This document shows, piece after piece, positions 46,262 to 56,269 of a stretch of DNA of 64,000 bases. A program made the position numbers and the translations under genes. The notes beneath the pieces were generated by a model. The model searched no databases. It worked only from the letters and a program-made list of their open reading frames with translations, and was not told where the DNA came from. The stretch comes from Cryptomeria japonica (taxonomy: Eukaryota; Streptophyta; Pinopsida; Cupressales; Cupressaceae): contig NC_081406.1 of assembly GCF_030272615.1 (NCBI RefSeq), positions 464,408,072 through 464,472,071 on the forward strand. Direction: 5' to 3'. Numbering within the stretch: the stretch's first letter is position 1; each line of letters opens with the position of its first letter.

Positions 46262-48820
46262 TCAGTGTGAACAACCATTTGTTTCATGTTTGTTCGTTGA
46301 GGTCTTCAGTTCCTCCAGCTCACGACCTTTGATGTCACCCTTAATCTTTGTGTTGGCTCTAGTCCTCCTTTCATGACCCTTCTTGTCTAGCTGCTCTTTA
46401 TCACCATCCTTCTCGGCTTTGTTCTTGAACCTATTGATAAGGATGTTCATGTTGTCCACCAACGATTTGAGGATTTGGAAATTTTGGTCAGCAATCTTCT
46501 TGATGTTGTGTTCCAACCTATCAATTCTGCTGTCGAAATCATTCATTTTGATTTCCATTTCCTTTCTATCTCCCATCTCATTGCCCTTTTTTTCCGTAGC
46601 TATGATTTTTCCAACCATACATTTAATAGCTTCCGCATTATACAGAATAGCAACCAATTCTTTAACATGTTCAGCCAAGGGCTTATCACCAATTGTAACT
46701 CTAGCAATAGCCTAAGTATCTATTTTCAAACTGCTGATATCCTTCACCATGGCCGCGATGGTCTCATAGAAGGCCTTAACAGTATCATTGTCACCACTAC
46801 CACTTTTATCCCCTTTATCCTGCTTATACAGACTTGTGGTATTCATGGCCTCTATATTGTCCATAACTAGGTTGCCCTCCCCATCTTTATCCTGACTCTC
46901 AACCTTCTTGTTTTCTTCAGTCTCCTCCTCAGAATCAACCAGAATATGGTTGATATCAGAATTATTACCCTTTTTAGTATTCTTTCTCTGAGCCTATTTT
47001 CCAGTAGCTTTCCCTTTCTTTTTTTTAACAATTTTTTTCTCAAAGGAGTCGGTTTCAGAATCCGACATACGTCATTCCACAATAATCCTTCTCTTCTTGG
47101 CCCTATTCCTCCCATTTTTGCTAGTTTCTTCCGATTCTCCCTCGGTCTCTAATTCAAAGTTAAAACTGCTAGCTTCACTCTCAGTTGTCACATCTCTTGC
47201 ATTTTTGCCCTTAGTAGGCTTTTCAATGCACTTCCCCTTGAGCATTTTATAAACCAGGACCATGAGCCCCTGATGGAGGGCATGATCACCCTTAAGGTCC
47301 TTCTGGATCTCCTTTATAGTATGATCCATTGAGCATGCAAGGTAATAGGGAAGGCTAACCTTTTCCCCATGATGGAAATGGTTGAGTAAAATGAAGTGAT
47401 GCCTGTAGGCTTTGGTATTGGTATTTTGGTATGGTTTTGTCATTGATGTCAACACCTACTCAATACAAGCACTTTGAAGATCTAGCAACATTCACCGGCA
47501 AGCAAGTAAACTATGCAACAGTTACTGGTATATGGTTCACCGGTAGGATATAATGTTCACTGGTTCCTGGAATGATATGGAAGACACTTGGTAATGTTGA
47601 AGACATCATGTGGACACTTTTTTTTGAAGAATTAATCATTGGTATATTCATATTTGCATAATTGCTTTTACCGTCAAATAGGTCCAAGTTATCTAGGGTT
47701 ACACCGGCAGGTTTATCTTTTCCAGATTAGCATAGCACGCTATAGAGATTATTTATTATTGTTGTAAATGCATTTAGCTGACATGTTTTGCATCGGATAT
47801 TATATTGTATGAAAAATGTTTTATTGTAATATCTTGTAGAGCCGACCTACTAAAATTGGTCTTAGGGTATGGTATAAATGTAAGATCTTATTTTTAAGAT
47901 CAAATGTGGAATGTGAAAAAGAATTGAGTGAAGGTATATGCGAGATCAAGTAGGGATATACACAAAGACATCAATTGAAGGTGAAGTTAGGTTTTTGTAG
48001 AAGCATATCAGCATTACACCGATACTGAATCCAGCATATGAAGATGTTATTTTGTGCAGTACATTCTTATTGGATTTAACCATCCAACTGTAGTCAGTGT
48101 GACTCCCATTTTGTGATTGAGCAGTGAGCTCTAGGTTGTTGGCTTTTCTACATGCTTAGACCCCATTTATGTACACTTACTATCTATAGTAGTATCATCT
48201 GATTGTGGGTAAGGTTTCCCACCGTGGTTTTTCCCCTTACAGGGTTTCCACGTACAAATATTGGTGTTATGTGTTGTGGATGACTTTAGGTTTATGTTTC
48301 ATGAATTAATCCTTACCGGTATAGCAATTTACTATTAACATTGTCTATCGTCATACTTAACTAGTTTATCGGTATTAAGCATTAAGTTGGTTAATTGGTT
48401 CTTGGTTTGAATTTATTAGACATTTGATTCACCCCCCCCCCGCCCCCTCTCAGTTGTCTCTGGGACCTAACATCTGGTAAACCTACCATCTAAGGTAATG
48501 TATTCAATAGAAGCAAATAAGATAAACCTCCATGTCCTACAAATTCTCTTTGGGGCATGGTTGGAGTTGTCGATTTTAATCATCTTTCTTCTCTCTTCAT
48601 CCATAATAGGAAACTTGTCTACTACTTTATCTGATATGCCTCTGTCCCTGTAAAATTTCATTCCCTTGGTCATCATCCCCGTGGCATTGGTGATGACCTC
48701 CTCATCAACATTCATCATCTAGGATCTGATAGGAATTTTGTCATTTTTCCAATTCTTGATGAAATAGCTAGTGATTGTAGGATCTTTCCCACTTAACCAT
48801 TCTATGAAAACATTCAGACC
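46262..48820 (-). pseudogene. Retroelement accessory protein, split by a solo LTR
   Basis: Read right to left: LNVFIEWLSGKDPTITSYF and MMNVDEEVITNATGMM, FYRDRGISDKVVDKF, then TWRFILFASIEYITLDGRFTR up to 48478. After the LTR it resumes with AYRHHFILLNHFHHG and EKVSLPYYLACSM. A Lys/Arg/Glu-rich linker (KNGRNRAKKRRIIVE) follows, then a basic part in a shifted frame and a 138-codon coiled-coil tail (MAEHVKELVAIL, IDRLEHNIKKIADQN, FQILKSLVDNMNIL). The block ITLDGRF...HFILLNHFHHG recurs in the ORF at 52 kb. It belongs to a widespread type of plant transposon-associated protein without a known activity. Confidence 0.6.
47416..48472 (-). mobile_element. Solo LTR, family B, inverted
   Basis: It starts TATTGGTATTTTGG and ends GGGACCTAACA on the plus strand, between TTTGG (47411-47415) and TCTGG (48473-48477), a duplication with one change. 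Without it the accessory frame reads straight on (FTR then AYRHH). It matches 16724-17761 in reverse. The conserved block lies at 48221-48253 and the C run at 48432-48447. Confidence 0.8.
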
Positions 48821-48850
48821 CCCCTATCTACCCCAACTATAATGATAATA

Positions 48851-50090
48851 ATAATACCTCTAATTGAAATCTCAATCCAAAGTTTGGACATTCATATGGT
48901 AGAGTTTACTATTTTCATGGCTGGTGTTCATTTAGTTATCAATCTAGGAACGTAAAACTTGAAATGGGTCTGAAATATATATGCACTAAGCTCCTTAAAT
49001 GATTATTCTGCATTACTGTAGTGACTAACATTATGCAAAAAGGAAAGGCAGGAATGGAAATCATAAAAGGATACATGAAAGCTTCACAAAACACTGCTGA
49101 AATGATCTAATGAAAATAACAGAAATCACACCGTTTTGTCTTGGCTGTAGGAACAGTCAACGGATCTATTTCTAGTGGCTGCAGGAACAATCCAGTCGTG
49201 AACTTCTACTGCAACTAAGTAAAAACTAACTTCAATGATCATAAACACAAGATCACTCACCAAGTGGGCCCCCTTGGATGAGTGATATCAAACTCCCAGT
49301 AAATTGCTATTAGCAAATCATAACAACATATTCTTATTCATTTCTTCCTAAAAATGATTACATATTCTGAAAGAGAAAAATTCAGAATGCTTGGCAAAAC
49401 TCTGCTCAATTCCTTTCCATCCTGTCTAACTCTAAGAAAGAAGGAAGAGCTTATTATAAAGAAAAGATCAACTACAATGGACAACTCAAGTTACGCCCAA
49501 AAGAAGAGGCAAATAATTGTCAAATGAAGGAGATAACTGGGAGATTAACTGCAAGAACCGTGGATCTAAAACCGAACCACAATCTTTGCATGCCAAAGCG
49601 ATATTTTGCAAATTCAATATGCATAGGAGTTAAACTCCCATGGTGAAGTATAACTACTCTGATTATGCCATACATTGCGCTTGCTTGAATCCCCTTTAGT
49701 TTGACCTCCAGTTATCTGAACATGATTCTCCAGTCCTTAGGCACGAAAGAAAATCTTCCACCGCATCATCAATTAGTATCTGCACTAAAACAAAAATAAC
49801 ATACAAGGACATGCATATGTATCTTACTTAATTAATACATTCATTAACTCACATATGACATTATCCTAAATAATCCGCATATCATAGGGACAAATCATTT
49901 AGCTATAGGAATAAATTGGCATAGCTACAGGAATTAACCGACAAAGTTTAAACATGATTTCTTAAGTTCACTTTTAAAACATGGATTACATATAGTCAAT
50001 TCACAGTACTTTACTATCACAATGCAACCCAAAAGATACCAAAAAACCTAAGAGTCATGATAAAAAACATGTCAAAGCATCAACTTATCA
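48851..50090 (-). repeat. Candidate 3' LTR of the minus-strand gypsy
   Basis: On the minus strand TGATAAGTTGATGC begins directly after the polypurine tract at 50091-50108. No coding frame lies in the stretch. The far end and a partner LTR are not identified, so the length is a guess. Confidence 0.4.
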
Positions 50091-50108
50091 TGCCCCCCAA
50101 CTTTAAGG
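50091..50108 (-). promoter_or_regulatory. 3' polypurine tract
   Basis: CCTTAAAGTTGGGGGGCA on the minus strand, followed by TGATAAGTTG. The same motif occurs at 52645-52661 inside the element. Confidence 0.6.
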
Positions 50109-50268
50109 TTTTGTTGCTCCTACAGCAAAAGGAAAATTTCTGATTTTTGCTGAAACTCTGAAATCACAAACAGTGTCCTGTCTGATTCCCTTGGAAGGCA
50201 AATTCCAATAAAATCCTTTCATTTTCTCCAACCTAGACCATCTAGTTGTTCCTTCTACAACTGCATCA

Positions 50269-52442
50269 TTATTCTATTTTGTTGGTTGGCATGCCAAAAG
50301 TGGCCACATAAGGATCGGAGGCTGAAAGATTAATGGCAACCATGTATTGGATTTCTCCCTGCCTAGTTGTATGTATCTGGAGGCTCTTTGTATGGCTGCA
50401 TGAAAATTCTATAATGAGTAAGGTTCTCCCAGTTTTAAATGATCTGATAGATGATTCCAGCATTGAGTTATCCCTTCTAGTGTGGTTGTCCTGTGGGTAT
50501 GAGCCAAATGCTCATACGCTTGATAGACTTCCTCTCTCATTGGAAGTACTATCTTACTAACATCATCTCTTATTAGCAACTTTTTTCAATCATAATACAG
50601 AACCCTGGGTGCTTCTGATTCCCTCCTCAATGGCAATGGACAGTCAAGTTCTAATTTTTCAAACTCCTTGGCTTGTGGTCCTATGATCATCTCATTTTGG
50701 ATCCATGACATTAAATCTCTGAGATAGATATCCCCAATATACAATAAAGGATTCCATTCTCTGTACAACATAGTTATGTAAATATAATTCACATAACAAA
50801 TTCCTTACAACATGTGGAGAGGTTTGGTAAGCATGATAGAATTCCTTAGGTGTTTCCAAGGATGGATTAAGGTCCCTAACAATGCAGTTTAGTCTGAATT
50901 TTAGATACCGCTCTTTCAAATGTACTGCATAAATTCTTGGGGGTGCCCTACACTGCATCATCTTAGGAACCATACCATAAATCTCTTCTACCTTAGCTTC
51001 TAATTCTTTAATTCTATTATCTTTCTTTTCAATCTCTTTTTGCTGCTTATTAATTATCCCCTACAACCTATCCTTCTCTATTTCCAATTGCCTAAAAAAT
51101 GTTAAAGCAATTAATAAACTAGTTAGGGATGAAGGAGGTCCAATAGGTCCTACCTTAGACTGTGGGATTTCTTTAATAAACTCCTCATTCTGAGTTGACA
51201 TATCTCCCACATTTTCTTTAGGTTGCTGTAGAACATCATCAATAGTCTCTTCACATTGCAATGCCACTGAAGCAAGATTTGCTAGCTTATCCATTAAAAC
51301 TTCTTCTTGAATTTCTTCTTCTACGAGGTTTTCTTGAATTTCCTCTTCCATAGGGTTTTCTTGCATTTCCTTCTCTGCAGCATCTTCTTCTTCTGAAGTT
51401 TCGAGTGCAATAACCTCTGATGGATTACTCAAAGGTTGAGTCTTCTGTGTCCTCCTTCTTGTTATCCTTACATACACTTTTGAAATAGGTGCAGGAGTTT
51501 TTGTTTTTTCTCAACGCCTCTTAGCTACAGGAGGAATATGTGTTTCCTGCAGCCGGATAACAAATTCTTCATCTGATTCATCCTTTTCCAATTCTTTTCC
51601 TTCCCTTTGTAAAAGAGGTGAATCTCTTTGAAGAGAAGTAGAGGTTGTTCTTCGATTGACTCTGCTTCAATATTTCCTTCGATAATAATTGTGGCTCCTT
51701 CAGCAACCAACAAACCCTCATCTTCACTAGAAAGATCTTTTGCAACAATCTCTTCTTGAGCCGATAGATTATTCGCAATAGGGGCTTCACCAACCCTAAA
51801 TTGCAGAATATCCTCAAACACACCCCATTCCATTTGTGAAACATCTCTCAAGGACCGGTGTACAAGAAACTTAACCAGTCCATTATGGCTAATAGAGCGA
51901 TTTCCATATTTTCTAGTCTCCTTAGCACTTATAGAAATGAGATGATACAAGAAATTTGGGACATTAACTCATCGCCCATGACGCAGATGACTAAGTAACT
52001 TAAAATGAGGTGAATGCAAATTTGAATACTGTCCTTCACATGTAATGTATTTCATAACATACAGAGCTACCTGAGGCCAATGTGTTGGTAAAGAAACCCT
52101 TCTAGTCCCTTGTCTGTCCACCATTAAGGGTCTGTCAGTGGAAATTGTGAACTCTGTCATGGAACTCCTTGCGTCTTTTGATTCAGGAAAGAGTTCTCCT
52201 TCCTGCAGCAACCCTATGACCTCTACAATTTGTTGCTCTGTAGCAATTTCCCTCAACCCTTTAACTGTAGCTTCTCCTTCATCAAAGGAATGCATAAATT
52301 CCACAGCTATTTCATCGTTGTAATCCTTGATTTTCAAGAAATAATCCAGCCAGCTGTGGTTTCGAAAATAATGCTCATAGACAAAATCCTACAGCAACCC
52401 TTCATGGACCATTGGCTCATGGCGAATTAGATCACCACCCAT
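50269..52442 (-). pseudogene. Accessory ORF downstream of gypsy pol
   Basis: ATG at 52442 opens MGGDLIRHEPMVHEGLL, one stop (probably decayed CAG), then DFVYEHYFRNHSWLDYF, VEFMHSFDEGEATVKG and LPTHWPQVALYVMKYITCEG. HFKLLSHLRHG, NVPNFLYHLIS and GLVKFLVHRSLRDV follow. The second half is acidic (EEEDAAEKEMQENPMEEE) and then coiled-coil (IINKQQKEIEKKDNRIKEL). The tail (MREEVYQAYEHLAHTH) runs to about 50269. A few stops and frameshifts break it. It shares the ITxxGxF...HFxLLxHxxHG block with the ORF at 47-48.8 kb. It is on the same strand as pol, 608 bp after the integrase end. Confidence 0.65.
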
Positions 52443-52644
52443 CTTTTACTCTAATACTTCCGAAGCTTGACCAAAATGTTTGACACTTTCACAAAAAACT
52501 AAAATCTACATATCTTAATTTTGGCGGCAGACCTTATTATTCACTTGCGTGAAATAATAATCATCATAAGTAATGTCAGTTAGGAAATCAATTCGGGATA
52601 TCAAAAAAACTGATAATAAATTTTACTAGAAAAATGACCATAAA

Positions 52645-52661
52645 GTACCCCCCCCAACTTA
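52645..52661 (-). promoter_or_regulatory. Internal polypurine tract
   Basis: On the minus strand TTAAGTTGGGGGGGGTA lies between integrase and the accessory ORF. It shares TTAA(A)GTTGGGGGG with the tract next to the LTR, so it may act as a second start of plus-strand DNA. This is inferred from similarity. Confidence 0.5.
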
Positions 52662-53049
52662 ACCTAGCATGTGTCCACATAGGCTGACGAGATTTCTGGT
52701 TTGGAGCAGATTTAAATAGGATAAAAATTATAATGAACTAATAAATGCATAATTAAAATAAAGTACAATATACACTTACCTGCAATTGGGTGAAAATGAT
52801 GGCGAAATGAAATGAAGTGACAGGTAAGAAAGTGGAATGGAATGTAGTGGATGGAACTTTATGTACGGAGAACAATATTCCCATGGAAATATTTTATTAT
52901 GATATGGTGAATAAGTTCACTGTAGAGGCTGCAGGAACATCACCTTTATCAACATGCTCAAGTGCAATAGGAAGCTCATGAATTGATACCGAATCATTGG
53001 CAATTGCTATAGGAACCTTGCCATTTGCTACAAGAACTTTTATTTCACT

Positions 53050-54006
53050 TTAGAGAGCAAACTTCCGCAAGAACTCTTCTCTAGTAGCTGGCTTGTGATA
53101 AAGTCGTAGTCGGTGTCCATTCACTAAGAGTTTAAATCGAGCAGGATCTATTGTGGACAACCGGACTGCTCCATTCTGAAAAACTTCTTCTACCTCATAA
53201 GGACCTAACCACCTTGTATGGAGTTTTCCCATAGCATCCTTATATCTGGAATCATACAGGAGTACCCAATCACCAACTTTGAATTTCTTTTCTCTGATAT
53301 ATTTATCATGCCATCTTGCTCTTTGGTTTTGAATCAATTTTGTCTGTTGAACAACTATCTTCCTCCATTCATCAAGAGCATTTAGCTACTGAATGCGTTC
53401 CTTCTATGCTTTAGACAATGTCATATTCAGTTGTAGAGTTGTTCTCGAGGTTTTATGCTCAAATTCAATAGGCATCATTGTTGTTTTGCCATAAACCATC
53501 TCAAAAGGTGTGAATTCAATTGGTGTTTTCCATGTTGTTCTATATGCCCAAATTGCCTCTGAAAGTCAATGAGACCAATCTTTCTTGTGGATAGACACTA
53601 TTTTTGTAAGAATAGCCTCAAGCTCTCTATTGGTAACTTCTACTTGTCCATTTGACTGTGGATGATATGGAGTAGATTTCTTGTGTCTTATATTGTATTC
53701 ATTGACCAAAGCTTTTATCAATGTTGATGTAAATTGAGGTCCCTGATCTGAGACAATTTCCCTTCATACTCCATACCTTGTAAATATTTCTTCATAGAGA
53801 AACTTAGCCACCTTATTATCTCTTACATGTTGCATAGCTCTAGCTTCTACCCATTTTGTCACATAGTCTGTACATACCAAGATATAAGATTTTCCATTAG
53901 AAGGTGGCTCAATGGGGCCAACAAAATCTAATCCCCACTTTTCAAATGGTGTAACAGATATTTGAGGATATAGTGGCATCTCATCAGATTTTGTAGGTCT
54001 TCCCAT
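53050..54006 (-). pseudogene. gypsy integrase, core and C-terminus
   Basis: WGLDFVGPIEPPSNGKSY (first Asp), VCTDYVTKWVEARAM (second Asp), then, after a stop, VSDQGPQF, YHPQSNGQVEVTNRE (Glu) and the C-terminal domain KVGDWVLLYDSRYKD...LGPYEVEEVF (G-P-Y/F module), ending REEFLRKFAL. All three catalytic acidic residues are visible. It inserts element cDNA into host DNA. Only a few point stops interrupt it, making this the best preserved pol in the window. Confidence 0.8.
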
Positions 54007-54009
54007 TTG

Positions 54010-55349
54010 CTAACATCTGTCACATTTCCTTGTGTATTGAGCTGCATCCTTGTGTAATGCAAGCCAATAGTATCCGGGATTGAGTATTTTCAATGATGTC
54101 CTTTTGGCAGAAAAATGACCTCCACATGGCTCATCATGACATGCATGTAGGATGTCATATGTTTCATCTTCTCTAACACATCTTCGCATGACTTGGTTAG
54201 GTCCAATATAAAATAGACAATCAACAATCCATGAAAAGTTAAAAGTTTTTTCAACTAGCAACCTTCTTTCCTTAGGAGAAAAAGAAATTGGCATTTTAGC
54301 TGCAACTAAATAGTTGGCAATATCAACATACCATGGAGTATGAGCTTGTATGAGAAACAAATGCTCATTTGGAAAAGTGTCATCTATCATTGTAGAATTT
54401 TCCTTCAATTGAAGACGTGAAAGATAATCTGCAACAACATTAGACTTCCCTGGCTTATCAACAACAGTGATATCAAATTCTTGCATCAACAATAACCAGC
54501 GAGCCAATCTTCCAGTGATTGATGGCTTATTCATGAGATATCTAATTGCAGTATGATTTGTATGCACAAATATGGGATACCCTATAATATAGTGTCTAAA
54601 CTTGTTAAGGGCATATATGACAGCTAGCATTTCCTTTTCAGTAACTGTATAATTCAATTCAGGTCCCTGCAAATTCTTGTTGATATAATATATTGCATTT
54701 TCCAACTTGTCAACTTTTTGTCCCAGCACTGCTCCTACAACATAATCAGATGCATCAATATGGGTTTGGAATGGTAGAGACCAATGAGGTCCTTTTAGAA
54801 CTAGTGCTTGAGTCAAAGCATGCTTAAGCTTTAAAAAAGCTTCATTGCATGCTGAGGTCCATTTGAATTTTGCATCTTTAGTAAGCAGTGAATATAAGGG
54901 ACTTGCAATTTTCTTTGATAAACCTTCTGTAGTATCCAGCATGGCAAAAAAAACTTCTCACATCTTTCTGCTTCACAGGGTCATTAATATGATGAATAAC
55001 CTCAATCTTTGTTGGATCCACTTGTATGCCATGTACAGATATATGATGACCAAGGACTATTCCTTCTTCCATCATAATGAAACACTTCTCATTATTTAGA
55101 GACAAGTTGTAGTCTTCACACCACTGCAAAAATTTCTTCAAATTACCTAATGCTTGATCAAATTTAGAGCCATAAGTTGTAAAGTCATCCATGTAAATTT
55201 CCATAATATCTTGAGAAATATCAGAAAAAATACTGATCACTGCCCTTTGAAAAGTGGCTGGAGCATTACACAACCCAAAAGGAAGAACATAATATGCATA
55301 AGTGCCCCATGGGCAAGTAAATGTTGTTTTCTCTTGATCTTCACACTAA
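54010..55349 (-). pseudogene. gypsy RT (C-terminal), RNase H and integrase zinc finger
   Basis: From 55349: CEDQEKTTFTCPWGTYAY, LPFGLCNAPATFQRA, MEIYMDDFTTYGS (Y-M-D-D active site) and GIVLGHHISVHGI. After a frameshift near 54945 comes RNase H (THIDASDYVVGAVLGQ, YTVTEKEMLAVIYAL, NVVADYLSRL). The integrase His-Cys finger follows (HACHDEPCGGHFSA, ending CDRC). The RT N-terminus, protease and gag are missing; sequence changes at about 55350. Gypsy order RT-RH-IN. Confidence 0.85.
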
Positions 55350-55631
55350 TACATTTAGCCTAAAATTCTGATGGAGGTTTCTGACGGAGAAGGTATATTG
55401 TGATAAAACTTGTTTTTTTTTGAAAAAATGCCCGATTTCGTCAGAATTCCGACAATAATGCAATGACATTTAGGGTTTTTTAGAAAAAGTGCCTGCATTC
55501 ATCAAAATTCCAATGACAACGTGCATTACCTAAAAAAAAAGAAAAGACCAAGTCATTTCATAAATCCCGCCTCTTTACAAAATCCTGTCTCTCATTCATC
55601 CTGCCTTTGTAGCAAACCTGTGGGTTTAATC

Positions 55632-56265
55632 ATGGCGGGGAAGATCAATATTGGTGTGACAAGCTTGCCGCCCGATGAAAAACGCACCAACATTCCAAAT
55701 CTATTGCAAGCATTAGATAACAGCATGGCACCTTTCGTAATTAAGAGCCTTATTGAGGAGATCAACAAGAGGGAAGAAGAGCACAAGATCACCGGTATAA
55801 TAGTAGATGCAATGACATGTTTCAGGTTAAAGGTGGTAGCCGATTTCTTTAAGATTCCTCTCTTTTCTTTCCACGCATCACCCGTCGCCAACTGTGCCAT
55901 CCGCTACTTCATTCTAAGGCTCGTCTCTCTTGGGACCCTTGCTCAAGATGGTAAGATAGAGTCACGCTTCTTCGTAATTTTTTTCTTTTCCTTCTTGGGT
56001 TTTGGTTAGACTGGTTGTTTTTGGTGTTATTGAAGGAGCTCCCAAAGAAGAGAAGAAAGTAAGGTATATTCCCTCCATGCCTCTGGAATCGAATAAGGAT
56101 GGAATAATAGAGAAGGGGGAGATTATTAGAGCCATTGACAAGTTGCTAGTGGGAGAAGATGGTGCAGAGATAAGGAAGTATGTCACCAAATTGATGAGAA
56201 GCAGTAGAGATGTGGTGAAGGAAGGAGGATCCTCATTCAACAACTACCGTAAGTTTCTTCACTAG
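55632..56265 (+). pseudogene. Shortened family-1 UDP-glycosyltransferase
   Basis: Exon 1 (55632-55950) reads MAGKINIGVTSLPPDEKR, then ITGIIVDAMTCFRLKVVADF, KIPLFSFHASPVAN and RLVSLGTLAQDG. This is the second quarter of plant UGTs (SIPDGLP block, then IVDA, then IP-F-S-A-N). A GT-AG intron fits 55951-56035. Exon 2 (56036-56265) continues APKEEKKVRYIPSMPLES and then jumps straight to the C-terminus, KDGIIEKGEIIRAIDKLL, SSRDVVKEGGSSFNNYRKF. The N-terminal glycine/histidine catalytic region and about 220 central residues with the PSPG donor-binding box are absent. The result would be 182 residues instead of about 460-490, so glycosyl transfer is not expected. The reading frame is intact if the intron is spliced. 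Confidence 0.65.
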
Positions 56266-56269
56266 ATGA

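Larger units (their letters stand above)
46017..48850 (-). mobile_element. Accessory-ORF element with LINE-like 3' end
   Basis: On the minus strand it ends GGTTTGGGTACC...TTAATCAAAACA at 46017 inside gypsy gag. The same type of end is seen at 20230-20266. It holds one decayed accessory ORF and is split by a solo LTR. Its 5' end is not seen; no RT is recognised. The end resembles plant LINE 3' ends, but that is an inference without RT evidence. Confidence 0.45.

Noticed and set aside
46383-46870. Two plus-strand frames of 110 and 131 codons
   Set aside because: Complement of the coiled-coil tail of the minus-strand accessory ORF.
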